From: Anaerolinea sp.
GTDB lineage: Bacteria > Chloroflexota > Anaerolineae > Anaerolineales > Anaerolineaceae
DNA length: 29,849 bases
Assembly: GCA_029975965.1 (NCBI GenBank)
Contig: JARKOV010000068.1
Span: 1-29,849, forward strand
Direction of reading: 5' to 3'
Shown here: positions 15,991 to 24,155 of the stretch, piece by piece
Position numbering within the stretch: position 1 is the stretch's first letter
How the letters are laid out: every line of letters begins with the position of its first letter
Translations under genes and position numbers: made by a program
The notes under the pieces: model-generated
The model's input: only the letters and a program-made list of their open reading frames with translations
The model's database searches: none
Told to the model about the DNA's origin: nothing

Positions 15991-16766
15991 ACGAATCCTT
16001 TTCGACAACCGGGCTGAAAGCCCTCTTCTCCTACCCTGTGCAGGGTAAGGAGTGGGGTCGCAAGATGCTCTACCTGGGGCTTTTCTGGGCGGCGGGCTTC
16101 TTCATTCCCGTGGTGCCCTGGCTGTTTGCGGGGGGGTACTTTGCGGCGATCGTGCGCCAGGTTGCTGCCGGCGATGGCCTGGCTGAGCTGCCGGAATGGA
16201 GCGACTGGAATCGCCTGCTGATGGATGGCATCCGCTTGCTGGGCGCTTCGCTGATCTACTTGATCCCGGTCAGCGTGTTCTTTTCGCTGGCGATCTCCTT
16301 CTACTTTGGGACCACCTTTGCCGGCATTGGTCTGAGCGAAGCGGGTATCGGGCGAGACCTGTTCACTGCCCTGATCATGCTGACAGGCACAATGGTTCTA
16401 TTCGTGGCGTCGGCTGTCGGTATGCTACTCAGCCTTGGCCTGGGCTTCCTCATCTGGCCGGCGATCACCCACATGCTGGTGCGCGAGTCGTTTGGGGCGT
16501 TGTTCCAGGTGAAAGAATGGTGGCGCGTGTTGCGCGCCAACCTGTGCGGTTATCTCATCGCCATGGTCATCCTGATTGGTTTGAGCGTGACCCTGAATAT
16601 CCTGATCCAGGTGACCATTTTCTCCGTGATCTTGTGCGCGCTGCTGCCGGTGTTGGTGTTCATTGCTATGCCGTACCTGAGCGTCATCTCGGCGGCGCTG
16701 CTGGCCCAGATTTACCGTGAAGGCGCCGGCGATGCGCAGAGTGCCAGCATCACAGAGGATCATTAA
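15987..16766 (+). CDS. DUF4013 family membrane protein
   Basis: The 259-residue integral membrane protein has an N-terminal amphipathic stretch (GLKALFSYPVQGKEWGRKML), then hydrophobic segments near 25-50, 85-115, 125-160 and two more near the C-terminus. The sequence GGYFAAIVRQVAAGDGLAELPEWSDWNRLLMDG matches the hallmark of DUF4013, in which a GY-x-x-R helix is followed by LPEW and a conserved D-x-x-x-L-x-x-DG. Function of the family is unknown. The start overlaps the upstream gene by four bases (ATGA) and the next gene begins four bases after its stop, so the three are co-transcribed. Confidence 0.75.
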   Translation: MNESFSTTGLKALFSYPVQGKEWGRKMLYLGLFWAAGFFIPVVPWLFAGGYFAAIVRQVAAGDGLAELPEWSDWNRLLMDGIRLLGASLIYLIPVSVFFSLAISFYFGTTFAGIGLSEAGIGRDLFTALIMLTGTMVLFVASAVGMLLSLGLGFLIWPAITHMLVRESFGALFQVKEWWRVLRANLCGYLIAMVILIGLSVTLNILIQVTIFSVILCALLPVLVFIAMPYLSVISAALLAQIYREGAGDAQSASITEDH

Positions 16767-16769
16767 CCC

Positions 16770-17222
16770 ATGGGCGAGCTTTTTCCACGCGTTAAGGCAT
16801 TTTTAGAAGCCGACGCCTGGCCAATCGGCCATGTCGACGACCAACCGATCATCCGCACCGGTTTTCGCGGCGACCACGGCGAGTTCACCTGTTTTGCCCA
16901 GGCGCGCGAGGAGCAAAAGCAGGTGATCTTCTACTCCATATTTCCTGCCAAGGTTCCACCGGATCGAATGACCGAAGTGGGCGAGTTCATTTTACGCGCC
17001 AATTACGGCATGATGATCGGCAATTTCGAGATCGACCTGGCGGATGGCGAGGTTCGGTACAAAACCAGCGTCGATCTCGAGGGCGTCGATGTGCAAGACC
17101 TGATCATCCGTAACCTGGTCTATGCCAACGTCCTGACCATGGATAAGTATTTCCCTGGCTTGATGCGAGTGATCTACGCCGGTGTCGCTGCCGAAGATGC
17201 GGTTCGGGAAATCGAAAGCTGA
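16770..17222 (+). CDS. YbjN-like small cytoplasmic protein
   Basis: The 150-residue soluble acidic protein has the alternating strand pattern of the YbjN / type III chaperone-like fold: an opening helix (LFPRVKAFLEAD), strands GEFTCFAQAREEQKQVIFYSIFP, a helix (MTEVGEFILRANYG), then GNFEIDLADGEVRYKTSVDLEG and a C-terminal helix (LTMDKYFPGLMRVIYAG). YbjN-type proteins bind partners or affect stress and motility regulation in other bacteria; no precise role can be given here. It begins four bases after the DUF4013 stop; AGAGGA about 11 bases upstream can serve as ribosome site. Confidence 0.6.
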   Translation: MGELFPRVKAFLEADAWPIGHVDDQPIIRTGFRGDHGEFTCFAQAREEQKQVIFYSIFPAKVPPDRMTEVGEFILRANYGMMIGNFEIDLADGEVRYKTSVDLEGVDVQDLIIRNLVYANVLTMDKYFPGLMRVIYAGVAAEDAVREIES

Positions 17223-17251
17223 TTGGTAAGAAATTCTAACTGGATATCGCT

Positions 17252-18154
17252 GTGAATGTACAAAAGATCATTAACAGCCGTTTTGGCGTAGAGACCGTGC
17301 TTTTCCTGGGTCGGTTGCTCCCGCCTCGCGCCGGCTATGCGTTGGCCGACCTGGCCGCCCGCATTCTCAGCCGGCAAAAGAACCTTGCTCCCGTCCGGGC
17401 GGTGCGCGCTAACCAATGGGTGGTGAGCGGTTTCCAGGCCAGCGCGGCAGAGTTGGATGAGCTGGTATGGCAAACCTACCGCAATGCGGCGCATTGCGTT
17501 TACGATTTCTACCACCTGCTGAGACGCAAACGCGAAATGGAAGCGCGCATCCGTATCGACCCGACCTTCGAGGCGGTGTTTCAGCGCTCGGTGGGTAAAG
17601 AAACCGGGACGATCATCTGTCTAGCGCACGTTGGCAACTTTGATTTGCTGGGAACCGCTCTCGCCTATCGCGGGATGCGCTTCCAGGCCATTACCCCGGC
17701 GGTCGATTTCAGCGGCTACCAGGCGCAGAACCGGATGCGGGCAGAAATGGGAATCGATGCCACCCCGGCTTCGCTGGAAGCGGTGCGCATGGCGACCGAG
17801 CGCTTGCGCGCCGGCGGCACCGTTGTGACCGGGGTCGACCGACCGCTGCCCGGCTCACACCACAGCCCGATCTTTTTCGGCCTGCCGGCCAGCCTGCCCA
17901 CCGCGCATGTGCGGCTGGCGCTCCGCCTTAAATTGCCCCTTTCCGTGATGGGTTCGGGCAGGGAAGGGGATGGACGCTATGCCATTTGGGCATATGAGGC
18001 ATTGCACATGCAGCATTGTGCCGACCCGGACGAGGAAATACTGGAAAATTCCAGGGCTGTTTTGCGATTGATCGAGGACAATATCCGCCGCTTTCCGGCG
18101 CAATGGAATATGACCTATCCGGTCTGGCCGCAAATTATGGCGGAAGTGCCCTGA
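17252..18154 (+). CDS. LpxL/HtrB-family lipid acyltransferase
   Basis: The 300-residue protein belongs to the bacterial lipid A biosynthesis acyltransferase family (LpxL, also phosphatidylinositol mannoside acyltransferases). The catalytic H-x4-D motif is AHVGNFD, with His126 and Asp131. Further family traits are RAGGTVVTGVDRPLPGS, a putative acceptor-binding loop, and the closing segment RRFPAQWNMTYPVWP. Because Chloroflexota are generally considered to lack lipopolysaccharide, the acceptor is more likely a glycolipid than lipid A; that is inference. The start is GTG at 17252, 29 bases after the YbjN-like gene, with only a weak GGA ribosome site. A hydrophobic patch near 14-22 suggests association with the inner face of the membrane. 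Confidence 0.82.
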   Translation: MNVQKIINSRFGVETVLFLGRLLPPRAGYALADLAARILSRQKNLAPVRAVRANQWVVSGFQASAAELDELVWQTYRNAAHCVYDFYHLLRRKREMEARIRIDPTFEAVFQRSVGKETGTIICLAHVGNFDLLGTALAYRGMRFQAITPAVDFSGYQAQNRMRAEMGIDATPASLEAVRMATERLRAGGTVVTGVDRPLPGSHHSPIFFGLPASLPTAHVRLALRLKLPLSVMGSGREGDGRYAIWAYEALHMQHCADPDEEILENSRAVLRLIEDNIRRFPAQWNMTYPVWPQIMAEVP

Positions 18155-18224
18155 CCGAAACCTGGTTTGGAGCTACACCAGGCAGGCGGGGCACAGCCGT
18201 CCGAGTACACGGGGTTAATCGATC

Positions 18225-18647
18225 ATGGTTGAGTATGACGTGGCACCCTTTTCATTGAGCGATTACGACGAGGTGATTCACCTCTGGCAAAACACGGAAG
18301 GTGTCGGCTTGAGCGCGGCCGATTCAGCCGAGCGGATTGCGATCTACCTGCTGCGCAATCCGGGGCTGAGTTTTATCGCTCGCGCAGGCGGCGGGCTGAT
18401 CGGGGCCGTGCTGTGCGGTCACGATGGACGCCGCGGCTACCTTCACCACCTGGCGGTCACCCCGGAATGGCGCGGCAAAGGGGTGGGCAAAGCTCTCGTC
18501 GGGCGTTGCCTGGACGCGCTGCGCGAAGCAGGCATCGACAAGTGCCATCTGTTTGTTTACGAGGGCAATCACGCCGGCCGGGCTTTTTGGGCGCATGAGG
18601 GCTGGCAGGAGCGCGTCGACCTGGTGTTGATGTCGCGCGATATCTAA
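18225..18647 (+). CDS. GNAT family N-acetyltransferase
   Basis: The 140-residue protein spans a full GNAT fold: the N-terminal part (LSDYDEVIHLWQNTEG), the strand pair SFIARAGGGLIGAVLCGHDG, strand 4 GYLHHLAVTPEWR, the acetyl-CoA pyrophosphate loop RGKGVGKALV, and the C-terminal KCHLFVYEGNHAGRAFWAHEGWQER. It should transfer an acetyl group from acetyl-CoA to an amine. The substrate is unknown; the pattern is like the YpeA/RimI-type branch. GGGG about ten bases before the ATG is the likely ribosome site. It lies 70 bases after the acyltransferase, may be the last gene of that run, and is followed by a strong terminator. Confidence 0.88.
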   Translation: MVEYDVAPFSLSDYDEVIHLWQNTEGVGLSAADSAERIAIYLLRNPGLSFIARAGGGLIGAVLCGHDGRRGYLHHLAVTPEWRGKGVGKALVGRCLDALREAGIDKCHLFVYEGNHAGRAFWAHEGWQERVDLVLMSRDI

Positions 18648-18656
18648 CTACTAGAT

Positions 18657-18700
18657 GTAGGGGGGGTTGCAGTGGCACAGCCGCTGCAAAACCCCCCTAC
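18657..18700. terminator. Bidirectional terminator between GNAT and ABC transporter genes
   Basis: GTAGGGGGG pairs with CCCCCCTAC. Inside, TTGCAGTGGC pairs with GCCGCTGCAA with one G-U wobble, closing on an ACA loop. A T-rich stretch (CTATTTTTGAG) follows on the plus strand. It sits between two convergent genes and probably ends transcription from both sides. Confidence 0.7.
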
Positions 18701-18726
18701 TCCGCTATTTTTGAGATGAGTTGTAA

Positions 18727-20481
18727 TTAGTTCATCGATACCGGCTCAAGTTTTTGCTGGATGGTGCAGAGGCGGTAATACAAGCCGCCGTGGGCGAACA
18801 AGGCATCGTGGGTGCCCTGTTCGACGACTCGCTTTCCTTCCAGGACGACGATTTGATCGGCGTTGCGAATGGTTGACAGGCGATGTGCAATGATCAGCGT
18901 GGTTCGACCGGCAATTAGGCGCTCGAGGGCTTGCTGAATGAGCAGTTCGGTCTCTGTGTCCACCGCCGAAGTGGCTTCGTCGAGGATCAAGATCGGCGCG
19001 TCTTTGAGCACCGCGCGGGCAATCGACAGGCGCTGTTTTTGCCCGCCAGAAAGCTTCACCCCGCGCTCGCCGATCAGCGTGTCGTAGCCGTCGGGTAGGT
19101 GGGTGATAAACCCGTGCGCGTTGGCTATTTTCGCGGCTTCGATCATCTCCGCTTCGCTCGCGCCCGGTCGCCCAAAAAGGATGTTTTCGCGGACGGTGCC
19201 ATGGAACAGAAACACGTCTTGTAAAACGATGCTGATCTGGCGACGCAGGCTTTCCAGGGTCAGGTCGCGAACATCGTGACCATCCAGGCTGATCGAGCCT
19301 TGCGTCACATCATAGAAACGCGGGATGAGGCTTGCCAGGGTCGATTTTCCGACGCCGGTGGGTCCAACCAGGGCGACGACCTGGCGGGGTGGAATATCCA
19401 GGTTGATATTCTCGAGCACCAGCTCGCCGGGGATATATTCGAAAGAGACATCCTTCAGGCGTAAGTGCCCGTCAGCCTTGCCGCGCAGGGCAACAGCCCC
19501 GCTGCGTTTCTCCAGCTCGGGTTGTTCTTCTAACAGACCGGCCACGCGCTCGGCGCCGGCCAGGGCGTTTTGAACGGCTTCCCAGGCGCCGCTCAGGTTG
19601 CGCACCGGTTGGTAGAACATCTCCAGGTAAAGGAAGAATGCCACCAGGTCGGCGATGGGCAGCACCTGGTTGAATGCCAGCCTGCCACCAAAATAGATCA
19701 CCACTAGCAGACCGATCGAGGAGGTGAACTCGATGAAGGGCTGAAAAATGGCCATCAGGCGCAGCGCTTTCAGGTTGGCGTTTTTATACAGGTCGATCCC
19801 ATTGCCGACCCGCCCGTATTCCTCCTCTTCGCGGGTGAAGGCTTTGATCTCGCGAATGCCAGAAAGGTTATCGTTCAAGATGGCGTTGAGCTCACCCAAC
19901 ACCTTCTGGCGCTCGACGAACTTGGGACGAACATAACGCGCATAAAGGCGGAGGGAAAAGATGACCAACGGGATCGGCACCAGGCTGAGCAGCGCCAGGA
20001 TCCAATTCAGGTTAAAGAGAACGGCGCTGATTGCCACCAGGGTAATCACGTTGACCAGCACATCGGGAATGGCGTGAGCGATCAATTGCTCAAACAGGTC
20101 GGTGTCGTTGATCACCCGCGACATCAACTGGCCGGTTTGCTTGTCCTCGTAGAACCGCAGCGACAGGCGTTGAAGGTGCTCGTAGATATACTTGCGCAGG
20201 TCGGCGACCACATTCCAGCCGGCGATATGCGCCATGTAACTGCGCAGGAACTGCAACACGGCCCGTGCCAACAGCACGACTACCACCACCAGGGTGAGGG
20301 TATTGATGAAATTGAGCGTCTGCGGATCGCCGCCCCCTGCGGTGACCGTGCTGATCAACTGGCGGATGACCCAGGGGATGATTAACTGAGCGCCGACCAG
20401 CGCCAGCATGCTGAAGACGGTGATGGCCAACGCTTTGGCGTAGCGACGCGCAAACATTAAGACAAGCTTGATGGGTTTCAC
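18727..20481 (-). CDS. ABC exporter, fused membrane and ATP-binding domains
   Basis: The 584-residue half-transporter works as a dimer that exports lipids, drugs or peptides across the inner membrane. The first ~310 residues form a six-helix ABC transmembrane domain ([46 protein letters not shown]). The nucleotide-binding domain has Walker [11 protein letters not shown]-loop [19 protein letters not shown], signature [14 protein letters not shown], Walker [13 protein letters not shown] and the switch AHRLSTI. All catalytic residues are present. The start is GTG, with AAAGGT about ten bases upstream. It lies 48 bp behind the HEAT-repeat gene on the same strand and is probably co-transcribed with it; the substrate cannot be told from sequence. 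Confidence 0.93.
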   Translation of the reverse strand: MKPIKLVLMFARRYAKALAITVFSMLALVGAQLIIPWVIRQLISTVTAGGGDPQTLNFINTLTLVVVVVLLARAVLQFLRSYMAHIAGWNVVADLRKYIYEHLQRLSLRFYEDKQTGQLMSRVINDTDLFEQLIAHAIPDVLVNVITLVAISAVLFNLNWILALLSLVPIPLVIFSLRLYARYVRPKFVERQKVLGELNAILNDNLSGIREIKAFTREEEEYGRVGNGIDLYKNANLKALRLMAIFQPFIEFTSSIGLLVVIYFGGRLAFNQVLPIADLVAFFLYLEMFYQPVRNLSGAWEAVQNALAGAERVAGLLEEQPELEKRSGAVALRGKADGHLRLKDVSFEYIPGELVLENINLDIPPRQVVALVGPTGVGKSTLASLIPRFYDVTQGSISLDGHDVRDLTLESLRRQISIVLQDVFLFHGTVRENILFGRPGASEAEMIEAAKIANAHGFITHLPDGYDTLIGERGVKLSGGQKQRLSIARAVLKDAPILILDEATSAVDTETELLIQQALERLIAGRTTLIIAHRLSTIRNADQIVVLEGKRVVEQGTHDALFAHGGLYYRLCTIQQKLEPVSMN

Positions 20482-20529
20482 GAGAGTCTTACCTTTAGGA
20501 TCGGATGATGATTCGGGTGGTTAACAGGC

Positions 20530-22266
20530 TTATTTTACTTGAAAATCCATCCCAATGCCGGTGTCGAGGTGATACGACTCGTCACGGTGGCAATCGGACG
20601 ATCGCACACTGTCGACGTGGCTTTCGTGGTCAACGTGTTTTTCAGTGATCCGCTCTTGTTGGGCCAGGATGCGCCGTTTTTGCGCGGTATCGAGCTGGCC
20701 GCTGCGATACATATTCAGCAGGGCTTCAGCGGCATCGTGGCGCGTGTTTCGCTCGTTGGCCTTCAGCAATTGGATCAGCGGCTCGACCGCGCGCGGATCG
20801 CCAATGCCCCCCAAACCGATGGCGGCAGCCTGGCGAACCGCCTCGTTTTTCGAATCGAGCAGCTCCAGCAGGCGTTGAACAGCGCGCGTGTCGCCGATTT
20901 TTCCAAGGGCGAGCGCTGCCGGGCAGGTCAGGCGCGGGTTTTCCAGTGCGTCGAGCAAGTAGGGAGTCGCCCGGCGATCGCGGATCATGCCCAGGATGCG
21001 CGCCGCCTGCTCGTTGACGGGCGCCGGTTGGTGAAGCAATTCCACCAGGGGTTGCACCGCAGGCGAGCCAATCTTTGCCAGGATATTGGCCAGGACTTCC
21101 TGCAGCGCGTCGTCCGGTTCGCGCAGCAGCGGCAAGAGTGGAACGACAGCCGGGCCGCCAATGCGGATCAAGGATTGCGCCCCCGCATCGACCAGGTCGG
21201 TTTCGCGGCTCCGGATGGCTGCTAATAAGGATGGGACCGCACGCGGATCGCCAGAATGACCTAACGCGCGCAGCACGGCGCGGCGAACTTCTCGATTCTT
21301 ATCGCGCGAAGCGGTCAGCAGCGCCTCCAACGCTTGCGGGGCGCCCGCCTGTTCGAGCGCTTCCGCGGCAGCCCGGCGTACCTGGTTGTCTGGATCGTGA
21401 AGCGCCTGGACCAGCGGGTCGATTACCTGCGGCGAGTTCATCCGCCCAAGCGCAAGCGCAGCCGACTTCCGGACATCGGGGCTGCGATCTTGCAGGCTGC
21501 GAATTAACGGTGGGATGGCCGTGTTGCCCAATGGGGGAACGCGGTCCCAATTTTGAATGGCGATGAAATAAGCCGCCTGCTCGGCAGGTGTGGCCGGGTG
21601 CCAACCGAGCGCGTCGAGGGCTTCGGCGGTGCTTTTTCGGACGCTGACGTTTTCATCATCCAGGGTGGCAACCAGTGGTCGAATTGCGCGACCTTCACCA
21701 AGCCTGCCGAGGGCGGAGGCAACCATCTCGCGCATCTCTGGCTGCGGATCGCGCAGCGCCAGCACCAGCGTCTCCACCGGCAGTCCACGATGGGCAGCGT
21801 CGAGGCGAGCGCCGATCCGCCCGAGGGCCCAGGCTGCGGCGCGGCGGACGGGCAGACTGCTATCTTTGAGCGTCCCTACCAGCGGATCCACGGGGAGGCG
21901 CAGGTAGGCCGGTTCGTTGAGGGTCGAGCCGATGCGACCGATTGCCCTGGCTGAGCCTTCGCGGATTTTCTCGCGCGGGTCGCGCAGCGCCGTGATCAAC
22001 GGGAGAACCGCCGGTTGCCCGGCCGCGCTCAATGCCGCGACGACCGCGGTTGTCACCGCGTGGTCGCTGTCATCAAGCGCTGAGATCAACGGCTGCAAGG
22101 CCGCGGTCACACTTTCAACCGGCAAGCCCTCGACAATTTCCGACAAGGCAACGGCTGCATCCCGGCGCACGACCGCGCTTTTCTTGTACTTGATTGCCGC
22201 AAGCAAGCCTTTGATGTCGCGCTTGGCTTTCAGTTTTTCGACGTTGGGTGGTCCGAACAACCCCAT
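20530..22266 (-). CDS. HEAT-repeat (PBS lyase-like) scaffold protein
   Basis: The 578-residue soluble protein consists of more than a dozen ~31-residue HEAT-like repeats, each of the form PLI-x-AL-x-D-x-x-x-x-VR-x-AA-x-AL-x-x-IG. The run is broken near the middle by a conserved insert (GWHPATPAEQAAYFIAIQNW). Such solenoids act as protein-binding scaffolds; there is no sign of phycobilin-lyase function. The tail after the last repeat is rich in His, Asp and Glu (EKHVDHESHVD, DCHRDESYHLD). I start at the ATG at 22266 (MGLFGPPNVEKLKAKRD, typical for Chloroflexota homologues). Reading from the TTG at 22302 would place the promoter inside the gene. No ribosome site precedes the ATG, which fits a leaderless message. 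Confidence 0.88.
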   Translation of the reverse strand: MGLFGPPNVEKLKAKRDIKGLLAAIKYKKSAVVRRDAAVALSEIVEGLPVESVTAALQPLISALDDSDHAVTTAVVAALSAAGQPAVLPLITALRDPREKIREGSARAIGRIGSTLNEPAYLRLPVDPLVGTLKDSSLPVRRAAAWALGRIGARLDAAHRGLPVETLVLALRDPQPEMREMVASALGRLGEGRAIRPLVATLDDENVSVRKSTAEALDALGWHPATPAEQAAYFIAIQNWDRVPPLGNTAIPPLIRSLQDRSPDVRKSAALALGRMNSPQVIDPLVQALHDPDNQVRRAAAEALEQAGAPQALEALLTASRDKNREVRRAVLRALGHSGDPRAVPSLLAAIRSRETDLVDAGAQSLIRIGGPAVVPLLPLLREPDDALQEVLANILAKIGSPAVQPLVELLHQPAPVNEQAARILGMIRDRRATPYLLDALENPRLTCPAALALGKIGDTRAVQRLLELLDSKNEAVRQAAAIGLGGIGDPRAVEPLIQLLKANERNTRHDAAEALLNMYRSGQLDTAQKRRILAQQERITEKHVDHESHVDSVRSSDCHRDESYHLDTGIGMDFQVK

Positions 22267-22273
22267 GTAAACC

Positions 22274-22302
22274 ATTAAAGCATGGTTGTTTTTCCATGTC
22301 AA
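22274..22302 (-). promoter_or_regulatory. Near-consensus promoter for a leaderless HEAT-gene transcript
   Basis: On the minus strand, TTGACA (22302-22297), a 17-base spacer and TTTAAT (22279-22274) form an almost ideal sigma-70-type promoter. Seven bases separate the -10 box from the ATG at 22266, so transcription should begin at or next to the start codon. This explains the lack of a Shine-Dalgarno sequence. Confidence 0.8.
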
Positions 22303-22366
22303 ACGTTGTGATCGGTGAGATCATACCGGGTCGGGCGACACCTCAGATGGAGAAGGATCTTGGCGA

Positions 22367-22372
22367 TATAAT
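22367..22372 (+). promoter_or_regulatory. -10 box TATAAT for the GNAT/DUF5680/HD gene run
   Basis: A perfect TATAAT lies 30 bases before the GNAT start codon in the 136 bp divergent region shared with the HEAT gene. No good -35 hexamer is seen at the right distance. Confidence 0.5.
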
Positions 22373-22402
22373 GGTAAGGACCTGGTGGGAGGCAGGTGCA
22401 GC

Positions 22403-22966
22403 ATGGAATACGAGTTCCATCCCCTGACGGCAGATCGGTGGCCCGATTTCGAGACCTTGTTTGGGCGCTCCGGGGCATATGGCGGCTGTTGGTGCATGTG
22501 GTGGTTCCAGAACGATCGCGAGTATGGCGCGAACAAAGGGGAGGGCAATCGCCTGGCGATGAAATCTCGGGTCGAAGCCGGACCGCCTCCCGGCGTGTTA
22601 GCTTACCTGAACGGGGAGCCGGTGGGCTGGTGCGCTTTTGGCCCGCGAGAGTCTTACCCGCGCCTGGCGCGCTCGCGGGCTTTGAAACCGGTTGATGATC
22701 TTCCGGTATGGTCGGTGATGTGTTTTTATATCGCGCGTAAACAGCGCAGAAAGGGTCTGACTGCCGCATTGCTCGGCGCGGTGATCGACGAAGTGCGCCG
22801 GCGTGGTGGCAAGATCGTTGAGGGGTATCCAAAATTGCCCAAAGCCAGCGGAGAGGGTGACCCGTTCATCTTCATGGGGTTGGTGTCTGCTTTCGAAAAA
22901 GCCGGATTCGTAGAGGTAGCCCGGCCGACCGAGAAAAGGGTGGTCATGCGTTATGAAATTAAATGA
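22403..22966 (+). CDS. GNAT family acetyltransferase, GCWCMWW subgroup
   Basis: The 187-residue protein starts at the ATG with GGGAGG ten bases upstream; an earlier in-frame GTG at 22385 precedes that site. The N-terminal GRSGAYGGCWCMWWFQNDREY and the central YLNGEPVGWCAFGPRESYPRL are typical of a GNAT subgroup common in environmental bacteria. The acetyl-CoA loop is ARKQRRKGLTAALLGAVIDE, and IVEGYPKLPK with FEKAGFVEVAR ends the fold. The substrate is unknown. Its 3' end overlaps the DUF5680 start by 14 bp, indicating a tightly packed operon with the next two genes. Confidence 0.85.
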   Translation: MEYEFHPLTADRWPDFETLFGRSGAYGGCWCMWWFQNDREYGANKGEGNRLAMKSRVEAGPPPGVLAYLNGEPVGWCAFGPRESYPRLARSRALKPVDDLPVWSVMCFYIARKQRRKGLTAALLGAVIDEVRRRGGKIVEGYPKLPKASGEGDPFIFMGLVSAFEKAGFVEVARPTEKRVVMRYEIK

Positions 22967-23411
22967 TCCGGAATTTATCTCTTTCCTTATCCGCGCGAAG
23001 CGCGCCACGTATGCGGCCGGTGTGGAGACCGGCCAATCCTCGCGACCAGGTTCGCATGACTTGCCTTACCAGGAAGGGGATTGGTATTACCTGGATTCTT
23101 ACCTGGGCGGGTTGAGCTTCATCGGTGAAGAAGCGGTCTGGAATCAGGGCCGACCGGTGTGGGGGATGAATTATTACGGTTGGATGCTTTCGGGAGGAAT
23201 ACCGGAGGGCTTTTCCCAGTTTCTCAAAGACGCTTTGTTGTGCGTTCCGGAAGATGCGCCTTTCCGCGGGCCTTCTGAAATGGTCTCCGGACCATACCGA
23301 TATGCCTGTCAATGGCAGGGTGGGGTGGCGAATTTCTCGGGCAGCGAATGGATCGAGCTGGAGGGGGTCAAAATTTACGAGCTGCGCTTTCACGGCGGAG
23401 AAATCGTCTGA
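22953..23411 (+). CDS. DUF5680 domain protein
   Basis: The 152-residue soluble protein contains SFLIRAKRATYAAG, SSRPGSHDLPYQEGDWYYLDSYLGG, FIGEEAVW, GRPVWGMNYYGWMLSGG and FKIYELRF-like strands. This is the pattern of the DUF5680 family (FxIRAKxxTYA, SRPxSxDLxY, DSYxGGxxFxGEE, PVWxMNYxG). Function is unknown; the fold looks like a small alpha/beta ligand-binding protein. It starts 14 bp inside the GNAT gene, and its TGA shares one base with the ATG of the HD gene, so translation of the three is likely coupled. Confidence 0.7.
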   Translation: MKLNDPEFISFLIRAKRATYAAGVETGQSSRPGSHDLPYQEGDWYYLDSYLGGLSFIGEEAVWNQGRPVWGMNYYGWMLSGGIPEGFSQFLKDALLCVPEDAPFRGPSEMVSGPYRYACQWQGGVANFSGSEWIELEGVKIYELRFHGGEIV

Positions 23412-24001
23412 TGGAAGCCAAAGCGCCCCTGGATCTACGCTTGCTCGATTCGCTCAAGGATCACCCACTGCTGGCGGCGTACATCGAGATTACCCAGCTT
23501 AAGCGGCTGTACCGCCAGGGCTGGTTGCGGCGGGGGATTTCACGCGAGCGGTGCGAATCGGTCGCAGACCATATCTTCGGCATGGCCCTGCTGGCCTGGA
23601 TGCTGACCGGCGAAGGCTTGTTCCCGACGGTTGACCGTGAGAAGGTGTTGCGCATGGTGCTGGTTCACGAGTTAGGTGAAATATACGCCGGCGACATCGT
23701 GCCTGGCGACCAGGTTGATCCTGAAGTGAAACACCACCTGGAGAGGGAAGGTTTTGTGCGCGTTTCGGGACGTGTAGCGGCGGGCGCCGAATGGCTGGAC
23801 CTCTGGGAGGAGTTCGAGGCCGGCGAGACGCCAGAAGCGCAACTGGCCCGCCAGCTCGACCGGTTGGAGATGGGACTTCAGGCGCTGGTATATGCGCAAG
23901 GCGGGCATCCGAACCTGGAGGAGTTTTTCACCTCGGCGAGCAGCGGATTGCAAAGCGATGTACTGGTACGCCTGTTTAACACAGCCTTGAGGATGCGCTG
24001 A
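23411..24001 (+). CDS. HD-domain phosphohydrolase, YfbR/HDDC2-like
   Basis: The 196-residue protein resembles 5'-deoxynucleotidases of the YfbR/HDDC2 group, which dephosphorylate deoxynucleoside monophosphates. Motifs are ESVADHIFGMALLAW (His54), VHELGEIYAGDI (His86-Glu87) and QLDRLEMGLQALVYAQG (Asp150). The central doublet is His-Glu where most family members have His-Asp; Glu could still bind metal, so activity is plausible but unproven. The ATG is joined to the upstream stop as TGATG, with GGAG about a dozen bases upstream. The longer frame from 23312 runs inside the DUF5680 gene and was not used. It is the last gene of the run. Confidence 0.8.
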   Translation: MEAKAPLDLRLLDSLKDHPLLAAYIEITQLKRLYRQGWLRRGISRERCESVADHIFGMALLAWMLTGEGLFPTVDREKVLRMVLVHELGEIYAGDIVPGDQVDPEVKHHLEREGFVRVSGRVAAGAEWLDLWEEFEAGETPEAQLARQLDRLEMGLQALVYAQGGHPNLEEFFTSASSGLQSDVLVRLFNTALRMR

Positions 24002-24085
24002 CCGCTACCGAACCCTGATAGGCGCCCTGCGTATTTGATATGCTTCTTCAATCTTTGCTTGCATAGCATTTTTAGAAAATTTGTA

Positions 24086-24091
24086 TATAAT
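24086..24091 (+). promoter_or_regulatory. -10 box TATAAT in the AT-rich gap
   Basis: TATAAT is embedded in an AT-rich stretch (TTGTATATAATAAAAATAG). TAGCAT 16 bases upstream is a poor -35. The predicted start, near 24098, falls just before the hairpin at 24102, so either a small RNA or a 270-base leader for the gene at 24368 would begin with that hairpin. Confidence 0.45.
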
Positions 24092-24101
24092 AAAAATAGC
24101 G

Positions 24102-24142
24102 CAATATATGGTGGTGACTCAGGTGAGTCTCCCCATATATTG
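24102..24142 (+). other. Long hairpin at the predicted 5' end of a transcript
   Basis: CAATATATGG (24102-24111) pairs exactly with CCATATATTG (24133-24142). Inside, GG pairs with CC and GACTC with GAGTC around an AGGT loop, with small bulges. Placed directly after a TATAAT, it could stabilise an RNA 5' end, or act as DNA as an operator palindrome (inner GACTCAGGTGAGTC). There is no T-run for termination. Confidence 0.5.
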
Positions 24143-24155
24143 GCATGAATCGATC

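Noticed and set aside
18161..18182. Hairpin CCTGGT/ACCAGG as a terminator after the acyltransferase
   Set aside because: Six pairs with a 10-base loop and no T-run; too weak, and the GNAT gene follows closely.
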